Notes under the pieces: generated by a model
What the model was told of the DNA's origin: nothing
Databases searched by the model: none
What the model saw: only the letters and a program-made list of their open reading frames with translations
Assembly: GCA_963791425.1 (NCBI GenBank)
Contig: CAWBSE010000003.1
Span: forward strand, 248,001 to 312,000
DNA: 64,000 nt
Reading direction: 5' to 3'
DNA from: DATBLE01 sp963791425
GTDB taxonomy: Bacteria; Actinomycetota; Thermoleophilia; Gaiellales; Gaiellaceae
Translations under genes and position numbers: made by a program
Part shown: piece by piece, positions 57,015 to 64,000 of the stretch
Numbering within the stretch: position 1 is the first letter of the stretch
Layout of the letters: each line of letters begins with the position of its first letter

Positions 57015-57949
57015 CAGAGCGCGTCGAATGCGCCCGTCCGCTTGGCGAGCACGAGGTAGATGCTCATGACGACGAGCGGGATCGCCGCGAACGCGGCTGC
57101 GAACGGGAGGTTCCCCAGCCCGCCGATCGCCGACGAATAGACGATGCTGCCGATGAAGGTCGAGCCCGCGCCTCCGACGAGAATCGGCGTGATGTAGTCG
57201 CCGAGCGTCAGGGAGAATGTGAAGATCGAGCCGGCGACGATTCCCGGCAGCGCGAGCGGGAGGATCACACGCCGGAGGGTCGTGAACCCGGACGCTCCGA
57301 GGTCACGCGACGCCTCGATATACGAGTGCGGGATGCGCTCCAGCGCCGCGTACACCGGCAGGATCATGAACGGCAGCCAGACGTAGGTGAACACGAGCCA
57401 CATCGCTGTGTTCGTGTAGCCAATGTTCGCGGCAGGGAGCCCGACTTTCTCGAGCGACCAGTTGAGAATCCCATCGTTGGCGAGGATCACCTTCCACGCG
57501 TAGACCCGGACGAGGTAGCTCGACCACAACGGAAGGAGCACGAGCACGAAGAGCACCGCCCGAACACGTGGCGTCGCCACGCGGGCCATGAAGTACGCGA
57601 ACGGAAACGCGAGTACCGCGCACGTGGCCGTTACCCCGGCGGCGATTCCGACGGTCCGCCAGATCACGCGGCGGAAGGGACCGCTCTCGAAGATCTCGCG
57701 GAAGTTGTCGAACGACCACGAGTGCACGACCTTGGCGGTGAACGAGTCGATGCTCCAGAACGCGTAGACGAAGAGCGCCGCCAGCGCAGCGAGGTAGATC
57801 AGCGTCATCCAGGCGACGGGCGGCGTCAACTGAGCGGCGGTCCGCAGCCAGCCGTGGCGCCAGAACGGCACCGAAAGGCGGCGGCGGGCCCTCCGCAGGG
57901 AAGGCCCGCCGCCGGCGACATTCGCCGCTACGAGATCACCTCGTTCCAC
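57014..57949 (-). CDS. potB: Polyamine-type ABC transporter permease PotB
   Basis: A permease of 285-311 residues with six helices. WKVILANDGILNWSLEKVGL and the EAA loop EASRDLGASGFTTLRRVILP (about 210-229 of the long form) are family marks. The GTG at 57949 overlaps potD by 22 bp, but its first 26 codons are Arg/Gly-rich and cover a strong hairpin. GTG 57871 (giving VPFWRHGWLRTAAQL) is a reasonable alternative that leaves the hairpin untranslated between potD and potB. Confidence 0.9.
   Translation of the reverse strand: MERGDLVAANVAGGGPSLRRARRRLSVPFWRHGWLRTAAQLTPPVAWMTLIYLAALAALFVYAFWSIDSFTAKVVHSWSFDNFREIFESGPFRRVIWRTVGIAAGVTATCAVLAFPFAYFMARVATPRVRAVLFVLVLLPLWSSYLVRVYAWKVILANDGILNWSLEKVGLPAANIGYTNTAMWLVFTYVWLPFMILPVYAALERIPHSYIEASRDLGASGFTTLRRVILPLALPGIVAGSIFTFSLTLGDYITPILVGGAGSTFIGSIVYSSAIGGLGNLPFAAAFAAIPLVVMSIYLVLAKRTGAFDAL
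57880..57913 (-). terminator. Intercistronic hairpin between potD and potB
   Basis: GGCGGCGGGCC (57880-57890) pairs perfectly with GGCCCGCCGCC (57903-57913) around a 12-base loop, 15 bp after the potD stop. No T tract follows. In ABC operons such hairpins often protect the binding-protein message or partly stop transcription, so that the binding protein is made in excess. Confidence 0.55.
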
Positions 57950-59055
57950 GCCTTCACCCAGGCGTTGTAGTCCATACAGTCCTTCTTGCCGTTGCCGCAG
58001 TCGGCGATCGGGGTCTTCCAGAACTTGATCGACCGGTAGTACGACTCGGGCTGGTTCGCGTGGTACTGCGCGCAGGAGCCCTTGCTCAGCGAGTTCATGA
58101 TCGCGCAGGCCTTCTGGTTGACCGGCGTCTCACCGAAGTAGATCGCCTGCTGGGCCTGCACCTTCGGCGTGGACACCCACTTCAGCCACGCGAGGGCGCA
58201 TTGCGGGTGCTTCGCCTTGGCGGACACCATCCAGGTGTCCAGCCAGCCCGTCGCCCCCTCCTTCGGGATCAGGTCCTTGACCGGCACCTTCGCCGCCTGG
58301 AGGGTGTTGGTCTGGTACGGCCACGACGCTCCGATGGTGGCGTCGCCGTTCTTGAACAGGCTGATCTCGTCCGAGGCCAGCCCCCAGTACTTCTTGACCA
58401 GCGGCCGCTGCTGCTTGAGCAGCGAGATCGCCGCGTCGAACTGGGTCTTGTTCAGCTCGTACGGATCCGTGATCCCGAGCGACGGCTTCGTCTTCATCAG
58501 GTACAGCGCCGCGTCGGCGATCTGGATCGGGTTGTTCGGGACGGTGACCTTGCCCTTGAACTTCGGGCTGTAGAGCGCCGACCAACTGGTCGGGGCGGGC
58601 TTCACTTTCTTCGTGTTGTAGAGCAGCGTGTTCGGGCCCCACTGGAGCGAGATCCCGTAGTGCTTGCCCTTCACCGTGTTGTTCGGCGGCGACTGGAACG
58701 TCTTGAAGAAGTTCTTGTAGTCCGGGATCTGGTTCGGATCGACGGTGGTGACGTCGCCGCCGTAGATCAGGCGCAGGCTGGCGTCGCCGGACGCGGAGAC
58801 CATGTCGTACTGGCCGCCGCCGCCCGAGCGCATCAGCGTCACCATCTCGTCGGACGAGCCCCCGTACTTGCTGCTCACCTTGCAGCCCGTCGCCTTCTCG
58901 AAGGGCTTCACCCACTGCGGCTGCGTGTAGCCCTCCCACGCGATCATCGTCAGCTTCCCTTCGTTCGCGGCCGCCCTGGTCGTGCCGGCCGCGGGAGCCG
59001 CAAGCGCGACCGCCACGAGTGCGAGCACGACGTGACGGAGCTTGACTCTCCTCAT
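57928..59055 (-). CDS. potD: Polyamine-type ABC transporter substrate-binding protein PotD
   Basis: A 375-residue type II periplasmic-binding protein with a Sec signal peptide (MRRVKLRHVVLALVAVALAA, then PAAGTTRAAA). The mature part opens KLTMIAWEGYTQPQWVKPFE and contains GGSSDEMVTLMRSGGGGQYD, SLQWGPNTLLYNTKKVKPAP and PNNPIQIADAALYL, typical of spermidine/putrescine binders. It captures the ligand outside the membrane. ATG start in ATGA overlap with potA, with a long GGAGGAGGA ribosome site. Confidence 0.93.
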   Translation of the reverse strand: MRRVKLRHVVLALVAVALAAPAAGTTRAAANEGKLTMIAWEGYTQPQWVKPFEKATGCKVSSKYGGSSDEMVTLMRSGGGGQYDMVSASGDASLRLIYGGDVTTVDPNQIPDYKNFFKTFQSPPNNTVKGKHYGISLQWGPNTLLYNTKKVKPAPTSWSALYSPKFKGKVTVPNNPIQIADAALYLMKTKPSLGITDPYELNKTQFDAAISLLKQQRPLVKKYWGLASDEISLFKNGDATIGASWPYQTNTLQAAKVPVKDLIPKEGATGWLDTWMVSAKAKHPQCALAWLKWVSTPKVQAQQAIYFGETPVNQKACAIMNSLSKGSCAQYHANQPESYYRSIKFWKTPIADCGNGKKDCMDYNAWVKAWNEVIS

Positions 59056-60116
59056 TCCTCCTCCTTCTCCCTGCCTTGGATGTCGAATGTGTGGCCCGGG
59101 TCCCAGGCGACGGTCGCCGGCCGCCCTTCCTCGCCTGCCGGCTGAGGCCCGGCGGTGTTCTGCCGGACGACGACGACCTGTCCCCCCTGGTCGAGATCGA
59201 CCGTATAGCGCGTGATGCTCCCGGCATAGAGCACTTCGCGGATCGTCCCCCGCTCCTCGCGCTCGCCGGGTGCAGGCTGCTCTCCGCTGCCGAGCAACCT
59301 GATCTTCTCGGGCCTGACCGTGAACCGGCGGCCGTCGCGCTCGAGCAGGTTCGAGATCCCGACGAACGCGGCGACGAACTCGTTCGCCGGCCGCTCGTAG
59401 ACCTCGGCCGGCGTGCCGATCTGGTCGATCCTCCCCTGGCTGAAGACGGCGATCCGGTCGCTCATCGTCAGCGCCTCCTCCTGGTCGTGCGTCACGTAGA
59501 CGAACGTGATCCCGACCTCCTGCTGGATGCGCTTGAGCTCGCTCTGCATCTCCTGGCGCAGCTTCAGGTCGAGAGCGCCGAGCGGCTCGTCCAGGAGCAG
59601 CACCTGCGGGTGGTTGACGATCGCCCGTGCAAGCGCGACGCGCTGGCGCTGGCCGCCGGACAGCTGCACCGGCTTGCGCTCGCCGAAGTCCTCCAGGCGG
59701 ACGAGCGCGAGCGCCTCCTGGGCGCGCTTCTTCCGCTCCTGCCGCTTGACACCCTTCACGCGCAGCCCGTACTCGACGTTCGCGCCGACGGTCATGTGCG
59801 GGAACAGCGCGTAGTCCTGGAAGACGGTGTTGACGTCGCGGTCGTACGGCGGGCGCCCGGTGACGTCGGCGCCGTTGAGCTCGACTCGCCCGCTGTCGGG
59901 TCGCTCGAACCCGGCGATGACGCGCAGCGTCGTGGTCTTGCCCGAGCCCGACGGGCCGAGCATGGTGAAGAACTCGCCGCGGGCGATCTCGAGGTCGATC
60001 GACTCGACCGCCACGACGTCGCCGTAGGTCTTCCGGATCCCGGTCAGGACGATGTCGGCATCGGCAGCGGCCCGCTCCGCCGGCGCTTCGGTCTCGGTGC
60101 TCTCCTGCAACGACAC
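59052..60116 (-). CDS. potA: Polyamine-type ABC transporter ATP-binding protein PotA
   Basis: A 354-residue ATPase. Walker A is GPSGSGKTTT (about 53-62), the Q-loop is VFQDYALFPHMTV, the signature LSGGQRQRVALARAIV (about 149-164), Walker B LLLDEPLGALD and the H-loop VTHDQEEALTMSDRI. A C-terminal regulatory TOBE domain (about 265-350) follows. It powers PotB/PotC. The GTG at 60116 is chosen; a GATAAT box ends 9 bases before it, and no longer conserved sequence exists upstream. First gene of an eight-gene operon. Confidence 0.93.
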   Translation of the reverse strand: MSLQESTETEAPAERAAADADIVLTGIRKTYGDVVAVESIDLEIARGEFFTMLGPSGSGKTTTLRVIAGFERPDSGRVELNGADVTGRPPYDRDVNTVFQDYALFPHMTVGANVEYGLRVKGVKRQERKKRAQEALALVRLEDFGERKPVQLSGGQRQRVALARAIVNHPQVLLLDEPLGALDLKLRQEMQSELKRIQQEVGITFVYVTHDQEEALTMSDRIAVFSQGRIDQIGTPAEVYERPANEFVAAFVGISNLLERDGRRFTVRPEKIRLLGSGEQPAPGEREERGTIREVLYAGSITRYTVDLDQGGQVVVVRQNTAGPQPAGEEGRPATVAWDPGHTFDIQGREKEEE

Positions 60117-60125
60117 GAGCGCTGG

Positions 60126-60131
60126 ATTATC
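60126..60131 (-). promoter_or_regulatory. Putative -10 box GATAAT of potA operon
   Basis: Minus-strand GATAAT lies 9 bases upstream of GTG 60116. A CTGACC about 18 bp further up may be the -35 box. Confidence 0.4.
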
Positions 60132-60151
60132 GCCCTTCCGGGCAACCTCGG

Positions 60152-61258
60152 TCAGCCGGAGCGAATCTGCGCCCAGGCGTCCGACCAGCCGAACCAGTCG
60201 ACGCAGTGCGCGCCGCGGGCGTCGTGGCAGTCCTGCTGCGGCGTTCGCTGGAAGGACAGCTGCGACCACCAGCGCTCGTCGCCCGCGTGGACGGGCCTGC
60301 ACTTCATGTACGCGCACGCGGCCGGCGTCGAGGGCGCTTCGCCCAGATACCGGGCCGAGGCGGCGTTCGCCTTCCCCGAGAGGATGTAGTCGAGCCAGCG
60401 GTACATGCACCCCGGATGCTTCGCGCGCGAGAGCAGCATCCACGAGGCCGAGCGGGCGGTCGAGCCACGCGGCAGGGTCGTTGCCACCGGCACCTGGTCG
60501 GCGCGGAGGAGCATCGCCAGCCGCGGCGTCACCTCGCCGACGATCGCGTTGCCGCCGGTGTAGTCCGCCAGCGCGTTCGTCAGGTCCTGCCAGTACGAGC
60601 CGACGCTCGCGCTCTGCTCGGCAGCAGCCCGGACCACCTTCCAAAACTGACGCTGCGTCAGCTCGTACGGGTTGCGGTGGCCGAGGTCGATCGCGGTGCG
60701 GGCGAGCGTGATCGCCGCGTCGTACAGGCCGACCCGCCCCGCGTAGCGCGGGTCGGAGAGCACGCCCCAGCCGGTCGGCGCGGCGTGGACGAGGTCCGTG
60801 CGCCAGAGCAGCAGGTTCGCCCCGCGGCCGTGCGGCACACCGACGATGCGCCCCCGCTCGAGGTTCTGCGGCAGCGTCTTCAGCACGGGGTAGACGGCGT
60901 CGTAGTTCGGGATCAACCCGGTGTCGATCGGCTTCACCTCACCGCCGCCGGTGAGCACCTGGGTGACGTCCCCGAAGGCGGCGACGCCGTCGTAGCTCCC
61001 GTGCGCGACGGCATCGAGGAGCTCGGTCGAGCTGCGCACGGTGCGGACGTGCACCTTGCAGCCGGTCTTCTGGACGAACGGCGTCACCCAGTTGACGCGG
61101 GGGTCGTCTCCTCCTGCCTCGGCGTAGCCCGGAAAGGCAACGAGGTCGAGACGGCCCTCCGCGGCAGGCAGACCCGATCCGGACGAATGCGCCGAGATCG
61201 CCGCAGCGCAGGCGGCGAGCCCGACCACGCCGAGCGCGAGGAGGAAGCGTCGGAGCAC
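60152..61258 (-). CDS. Second PotD-like substrate-binding lipoprotein
   Basis: A 368-residue binding protein. The N-terminus VLRRFLLALGVVGLAACAAA is a lipoprotein signal with lipobox LAAC at residues 15-18, so it is membrane-tethered, unlike PotD. The mature part LDLVAFPGYAEAGGDDPRVN and later FVQKTGCKVHVRTVRSSTEL parallel the PotD sequence. The C-terminal region is Cys-rich (CAYMKCRPVH and QQDCHDARGAHCVDW), as in PotD but stronger. It has no permease of its own and sits just upstream of potA, so it may feed PotABC with another ligand. GTG 61258. Confidence 0.88.
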   Translation of the reverse strand: MLRRFLLALGVVGLAACAAAISAHSSGSGLPAAEGRLDLVAFPGYAEAGGDDPRVNWVTPFVQKTGCKVHVRTVRSSTELLDAVAHGSYDGVAAFGDVTQVLTGGGEVKPIDTGLIPNYDAVYPVLKTLPQNLERGRIVGVPHGRGANLLLWRTDLVHAAPTGWGVLSDPRYAGRVGLYDAAITLARTAIDLGHRNPYELTQRQFWKVVRAAAEQSASVGSYWQDLTNALADYTGGNAIVGEVTPRLAMLLRADQVPVATTLPRGSTARSASWMLLSRAKHPGCMYRWLDYILSGKANAASARYLGEAPSTPAACAYMKCRPVHAGDERWWSQLSFQRTPQQDCHDARGAHCVDWFGWSDAWAQIRSG

Positions 61259-61263
61259 GACGA

Positions 61264-61270
61264 TACGGTA
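61264..61270. promoter_or_regulatory. Overlapping divergent leaderless -10 boxes (TACGGT plus, TACCGT minus)
   Basis: The 19 bp between two divergent starts contains TACGGTA, read as TACGGT on the plus strand (8 bases from ATG 61278) and TACCGT on the minus strand (6 bases from GTG 61258). The two boxes share five base pairs, so polymerase can occupy only one direction at a time. Confidence 0.5.
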
Positions 61271-61277
61271 GACGTGA

Positions 61278-61790
61278 ATGGGGCGAAAGATCGCGATCAT
61301 CGGCTCCTGCTGCTCCGGGAAGACGACGCTCGCCGGGTGCCTCGGCGACCGCCTCGGCGTCACCCACGTCGAGCTCGACGCGCTCCACCACGGGCCGTAC
61401 TGGCAGGAAGCGACGGCCGAGGAGCTGCGGGCGAAGGTCGAGGCAGCGCTGGCCGGGCTCGACGGCTGGGTCACCGAGGGCAACTACATGGGCAAGATCG
61501 GCACGCTGGTGCTCGACCGGGCGGACACGGTCGTCTGGCTCGACCTGCCCCTGCGAACGCTGCTCCCGCGCATCTGGCGCCGGACACGGCGGCGAAGGCG
61601 CGACCGCGTCGAGCTCTGGAACGAGGGGAACTTCGAGACGTGGAAGGGCTGGTGGGTCCTGTCCTCGTACACCGTCCGCACCCACCACCGGCGGCGGAGC
61701 TACTGGCCGCCGCGGTTCGAGGGGCTGAACGTCGTCCGGCTCCGAACGCCGGCGGAGATGGACGCCTGGCTGGCGGAGCAGACCGCCTAG
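61278..61790 (+). CDS. P-loop kinase (adenylate kinase-like/FlaR topology-modulation family)
   Basis: A 170-residue small P-loop NTPase. Walker A: IIGSCCSGKTTLAGCLGDRL (about 7-26). The segment THVELDALHHGPYWQ (about 29-43) and VTEGNYMGKIGTLVLDRADT (about 65-84) match the family annotated as DNA topology modulation protein FlaR or adenylate kinase-like. An Arg-rich lid RIWRRTRRRRRDRVELWN follows. The natural substrate is unknown. Its stop TAG lies in CTAG, also used by the convergent GGDEF gene. Confidence 0.88.
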   Translation: MGRKIAIIGSCCSGKTTLAGCLGDRLGVTHVELDALHHGPYWQEATAEELRAKVEAALAGLDGWVTEGNYMGKIGTLVLDRADTVVWLDLPLRTLLPRIWRRTRRRRRDRVELWNEGNFETWKGWWVLSSYTVRTHHRRRSYWPPRFEGLNVVRLRTPAEMDAWLAEQTA

Positions 61791-63796
61791 GCCGCGCCGC
61801 GGTGGCGCTCGGCGTCGACCCGCTCCTCGATCGCGCAGAAGATGTGGACGACCTCGGGATCGAACTGCGTGCCGGCGAAGCGGCGGAGCTCGGCAAGCGC
61901 CTGCTCACGGCCGAGCGGCAGGCGGTACGGACGCTTCGACGTCATCGCGGAGTAGGCGTCGGAGACGGCGACGATTCGGGCGGCGAGCGGGATGTCGGTT
62001 CCGGACAAGCCGTCGGGGTAGCCGGCGCCGTCCCAGCTCTCGTGGGTGGCGCGCACGACCGCGGCCACGCCCTGCCAGCCGGGCGCGGCGGCGAGGATGC
62101 GCTCGCCGATCAGCGTGTGCTCCTTGATGAACGCCCACTCATTGACGTCGAGGGGGCCGGGCTTCTGGAGAACGGAGTCGGGAATCGCGAGCTTTCCGAC
62201 GTCGTGGAGCCGGGCGGCGAGCCGGAGCTCCTCGAGCTTTTCGCCCTGGATCCCCATCGCCTCGCCGACGACGGTCGCCGTCTCGACGACCTCGCCGACG
62301 TGGTCGCGCAGGGCGGGCGAGCGCTCGTAGAGCGCCTGCAGCACCATCTCGTGCGGCGTCCGCCGCCCCGAGCGCTCGCGCTTCTGGATGTAGAGCCGCT
62401 GGTCGGCGAGACGAAGGACGTCGGTCGGCGTGTCCACCTCCTCGGGGAAGAGCACGCCGCCCTGCGAGCTCGTCACGCTGAACCCTTCGCCCGACGCGGC
62501 AAGGGCATCGGCGGTGGCGCGCAGGAACGCGTCGAGGTCGTCGGGCACGTCGGCGAGGACGCAGAACTCGTCGCCGCCGAGGCGATAGCTCGAGCCCACC
62601 GGCGCGACCACCTCCTCCAGGGCGCCGGCGAGCCGGGCGAGCAGCGCGTCGCCGGCAGGATGGCCAAACGTGTCGTTGTAGAGCTTGAAGCCGTCGAGGT
62701 CGTAGATCGCGAGCAGCTGCGGCGGCGCCTCCGGCCCGGCTGCCAGCGCCCGGTCGAGATCCTCGATGAGGAGGCGGCGGTTGCCGAGGCCGGTGAGCGC
62801 GTCGGTGACGGCGTGGACGCGCATCAGTCCGAGGATCCGTGAGTTCTCGCGGAAGGAGAGCCCCGTGCGGAACGTGACGGCGACGATCGTGAGGCCCGCG
62901 AGGCTGACGGCGAGGAAGTTGACCCGGTGGAAGTGGTCGTAGCCGAGGATCAGCAGCCCGATCGCGCCGCAGGCCAGCGACGTCGCCAGGAGCGGGCGTC
63001 CGTGGAGCGCGACACCGGTGTGATTCGCCGGCTGCCAGAGAGCCGCCGCGAGCAGGAGCATCGACGCGGGCCACAGCGCGTCCAGCACCGTGCCCTCGCG
63101 GTACGTGTCGGTGGCGGTCTGAAAGAGGAAGATCCCGTCCGCGACGGCGGTGATCAAGAGCGACCCGCCGATCAGGGACCATGTCCGGTCGGGCCTCCAG
63201 CCGGTCAGCGAGAACACGCCGATCACGGCGGAGAGCAACAGGATGTCGCCGAGCGGGTAGGCCAGGTTCGTGACGATCACCGCCCTGCTGCCGTCGGTGT
63301 TCCGAATCACCACCTCGAAGAGGACTGCGGCTCCCAGCGCGGCCGCCGCGATCGCCGCCATCGCGCCGTCGAACCAGAGCGCCCGGCTGAACTCGGAGAG
63401 CCGGGACTTCACCAGGAGGAGCAGCCCGATGTAGCAGGCGGGGTAGAACAGGAGGTAGAACCCGTCGGCAACCGACGGATACGGCGGACTGGCGCCGTAG
63501 CCGAAGTCGAACACGAGCTCGGCGATCGCCCACGAGCCGATGCCGACCGTGAAGGCGATCCAGGGAGCCCGCTCGGACCTCGCCGTGACAGCACGAACCA
63601 CCGCCGCAGTCAGGGCGAGCAGGATCAGGGCGTTGTACCAGTACCGGTTGAAGAAGTCGTCGAGGCCGCCGAGGCTGCCGCCGAACAGCTCGTAGACGAC
63701 GAGGAGCGCCAGACCCACGGCGGCTGTCCCCTGCCAGGCGCGCATCAACCCCCGAGAGCGGGGAGAGGCGAACATGGACACAGACACCGCAGCCAT
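61787..63796 (-). CDS. Membrane GGDEF and HD-GYP domain protein (cyclic-di-GMP turnover)
   Basis: A 669-residue signalling protein. Residues 20-330 carry about nine transmembrane helices, probably a sensor. A GGDEF domain spans about 340-495: DALTGLGNRRLL, YDLDGFKLYNDTFGHPAGD and intact RLGGDEFCVL, so it should make cyclic-di-GMP. An HD-GYP domain spans about 505-665: RLHDVGKLAIPD (HD) and HESWDGAGYPDGLSG (GYP-type), which would degrade it. Both opposing activities in one chain suggest switching by the membrane sensor. ATG 63796. Confidence 0.92.
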   Translation of the reverse strand: MAAVSVSMFASPRSRGLMRAWQGTAAVGLALLVVYELFGGSLGGLDDFFNRYWYNALILLALTAAVVRAVTARSERAPWIAFTVGIGSWAIAELVFDFGYGASPPYPSVADGFYLLFYPACYIGLLLLVKSRLSEFSRALWFDGAMAAIAAAALGAAVLFEVVIRNTDGSRAVIVTNLAYPLGDILLLSAVIGVFSLTGWRPDRTWSLIGGSLLITAVADGIFLFQTATDTYREGTVLDALWPASMLLLAAALWQPANHTGVALHGRPLLATSLACGAIGLLILGYDHFHRVNFLAVSLAGLTIVAVTFRTGLSFRENSRILGLMRVHAVTDALTGLGNRRLLIEDLDRALAAGPEAPPQLLAIYDLDGFKLYNDTFGHPAGDALLARLAGALEEVVAPVGSSYRLGGDEFCVLADVPDDLDAFLRATADALAASGEGFSVTSSQGGVLFPEEVDTPTDVLRLADQRLYIQKRERSGRRTPHEMVLQALYERSPALRDHVGEVVETATVVGEAMGIQGEKLEELRLAARLHDVGKLAIPDSVLQKPGPLDVNEWAFIKEHTLIGERILAAAPGWQGVAAVVRATHESWDGAGYPDGLSGTDIPLAARIVAVSDAYSAMTSKRPYRLPLGREQALAELRRFAGTQFDPEVVHIFCAIEERVDAERHRGAA

Positions 63797-63828
63797 GTGC
63801 CCCTTATCGGCTCAGCAGGGGTTTTTCG

Positions 63829-64000
63829 TTAGCTACGGAGTGCCGGGATCACGTCGCGGCCGTAGGCCTCGAGCGTTGCTTCCTGACCGTGGGTCATCAG
63901 GTAGATGTTCCACTGGTCGACGCCCACGGCCTCGAGCCGCCGGAGCTTCTCGACGTGGGCCTCCGGAGGCCCGAGGATGCAGAACCGCTCGCACGTCTCG
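63829..64000 (-). CDS. LLM class F420/flavin-dependent oxidoreductase, 3' end only
   Basis: The last 56 or so codons of a gene whose start lies beyond the window. The visible protein, from ETCERFCILGPPEAHVEKLR through QWNIYLMTHGQEATLEAYGR to PALRS, matches the C-terminal end of luciferase-like F420-dependent oxidoreductases: a GPPE.H...L..L...GV.Q segment and a final helix. The stop TAA is at 63829-63831. The 32 bp to the GGDEF gene show no terminator for this strand. Confidence 0.8.
   Translation of the reverse strand, partial: ETCERFCILGPPEAHVEKLRRLEAVGVDQWNIYLMTHGQEATLEAYGRDVIPALRS

Noticed and set aside
63801..63826. CCCCT...AGGGG followed by TTTTT as a rho-independent terminator on the plus strand
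   Set aside because: No plus-strand gene ends nearby; it lies in the upstream region of the minus-strand GGDEF gene, the stem is only 5 bp and the loop is long.
1..64000. tRNA, rRNA, CRISPR arrays, insertion sequences or phage genes
   Set aside because: No cloverleaf-like intergenic region, regularly spaced repeats, transposase or phage motif was found; almost all sequence is covered by protein genes.

Overview
The window is high-GC, densely packed bacterial DNA. Several traits point to an actinobacterium, most likely a soil member of Thermoleophilia: very strong G/C bias at third codon positions, frequent GTG and TTG starts, chains of 1-4 bp gene overlaps, many luciferase-like (F420/flavin) oxidoreductases, and many genes that look leaderless. 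The placement is inferred from gene content and style. No rRNA, tRNA, CRISPR array, phage or transposase gene was seen.

Layout. 1-5940: one plus-strand operon with a truncated Mo-hydroxylase large subunit, a CoxG-like protein, two small proteins, an LLM oxidoreductase, an M20 hydrolase, a peroxiredoxin and an FAH-family hydrolase. 6128-11452: M24 peptidase, NifV/LeuA-like synthase, MarR regulator with MFS exporter, LLM oxidoreductase. 11539-14477 (minus): flavin reductase, CrtI-like oxidoreductase, TIM-barrel epimerase. 14695-19346: a complete branched-chain-amino-acid-type ABC transporter behind two tandem promoters. 19343-24499 (minus): pentein, LLM oxidoreductase, a metal-ligand-poor M24 (creatinase-like) protein and two ketopantoate-reductase-like paralogues. 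24531-25388: DMT permease. 25417-30728 (minus): hom-thrC-thrB, a phosphotransferase with a duplicated 3' remnant, a PNPOx-like protein and a rhodanese. 30929-37706: DinB, a DUF1932 dehydrogenase, a cysteine-bearing HTH regulator divergent from a copper nitrite-reductase-like protein, a radical SAM/SPASM protein, a DUF4232 protein, and an ECF sigma factor with a membrane partner. 38174-45177 (minus): hydantoinase A/B with a three-subunit Mo-hydroxylase. 45214-47333: formate-tetrahydrofolate ligase and a cyclodeaminase-like protein. 47296-47982: an HTH/Clp_N protein under a cluster of GTCTAG sites. 48017-61258: a polyamine uptake and breakdown region (potABCD, a second binding lipoprotein, aminobutyraldehyde dehydrogenase, APC permease, aminotransferases, DAO oxidase). 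61278-64000: a small kinase, a GGDEF/HD-GYP protein and the 3' end of another LLM oxidoreductase.

The theme is catabolism of small nitrogenous compounds: three import systems feed Mo-hydroxylases, hydantoinase, pentein/creatinase-like enzymes, oxidases, aminotransferases and dehydrogenases, with folate C1 enzymes nearby.

Two window-wide signals stand out. First, about fourteen first-of-operon genes have a TANNNT-like -10 box only 6-9 bases before the start codon, which points to leaderless transcription. Second, seven otherwise intact genes are broken at eight sites, each repaired by ignoring a single surplus G or C; that looks more like residual assembly error than decay.
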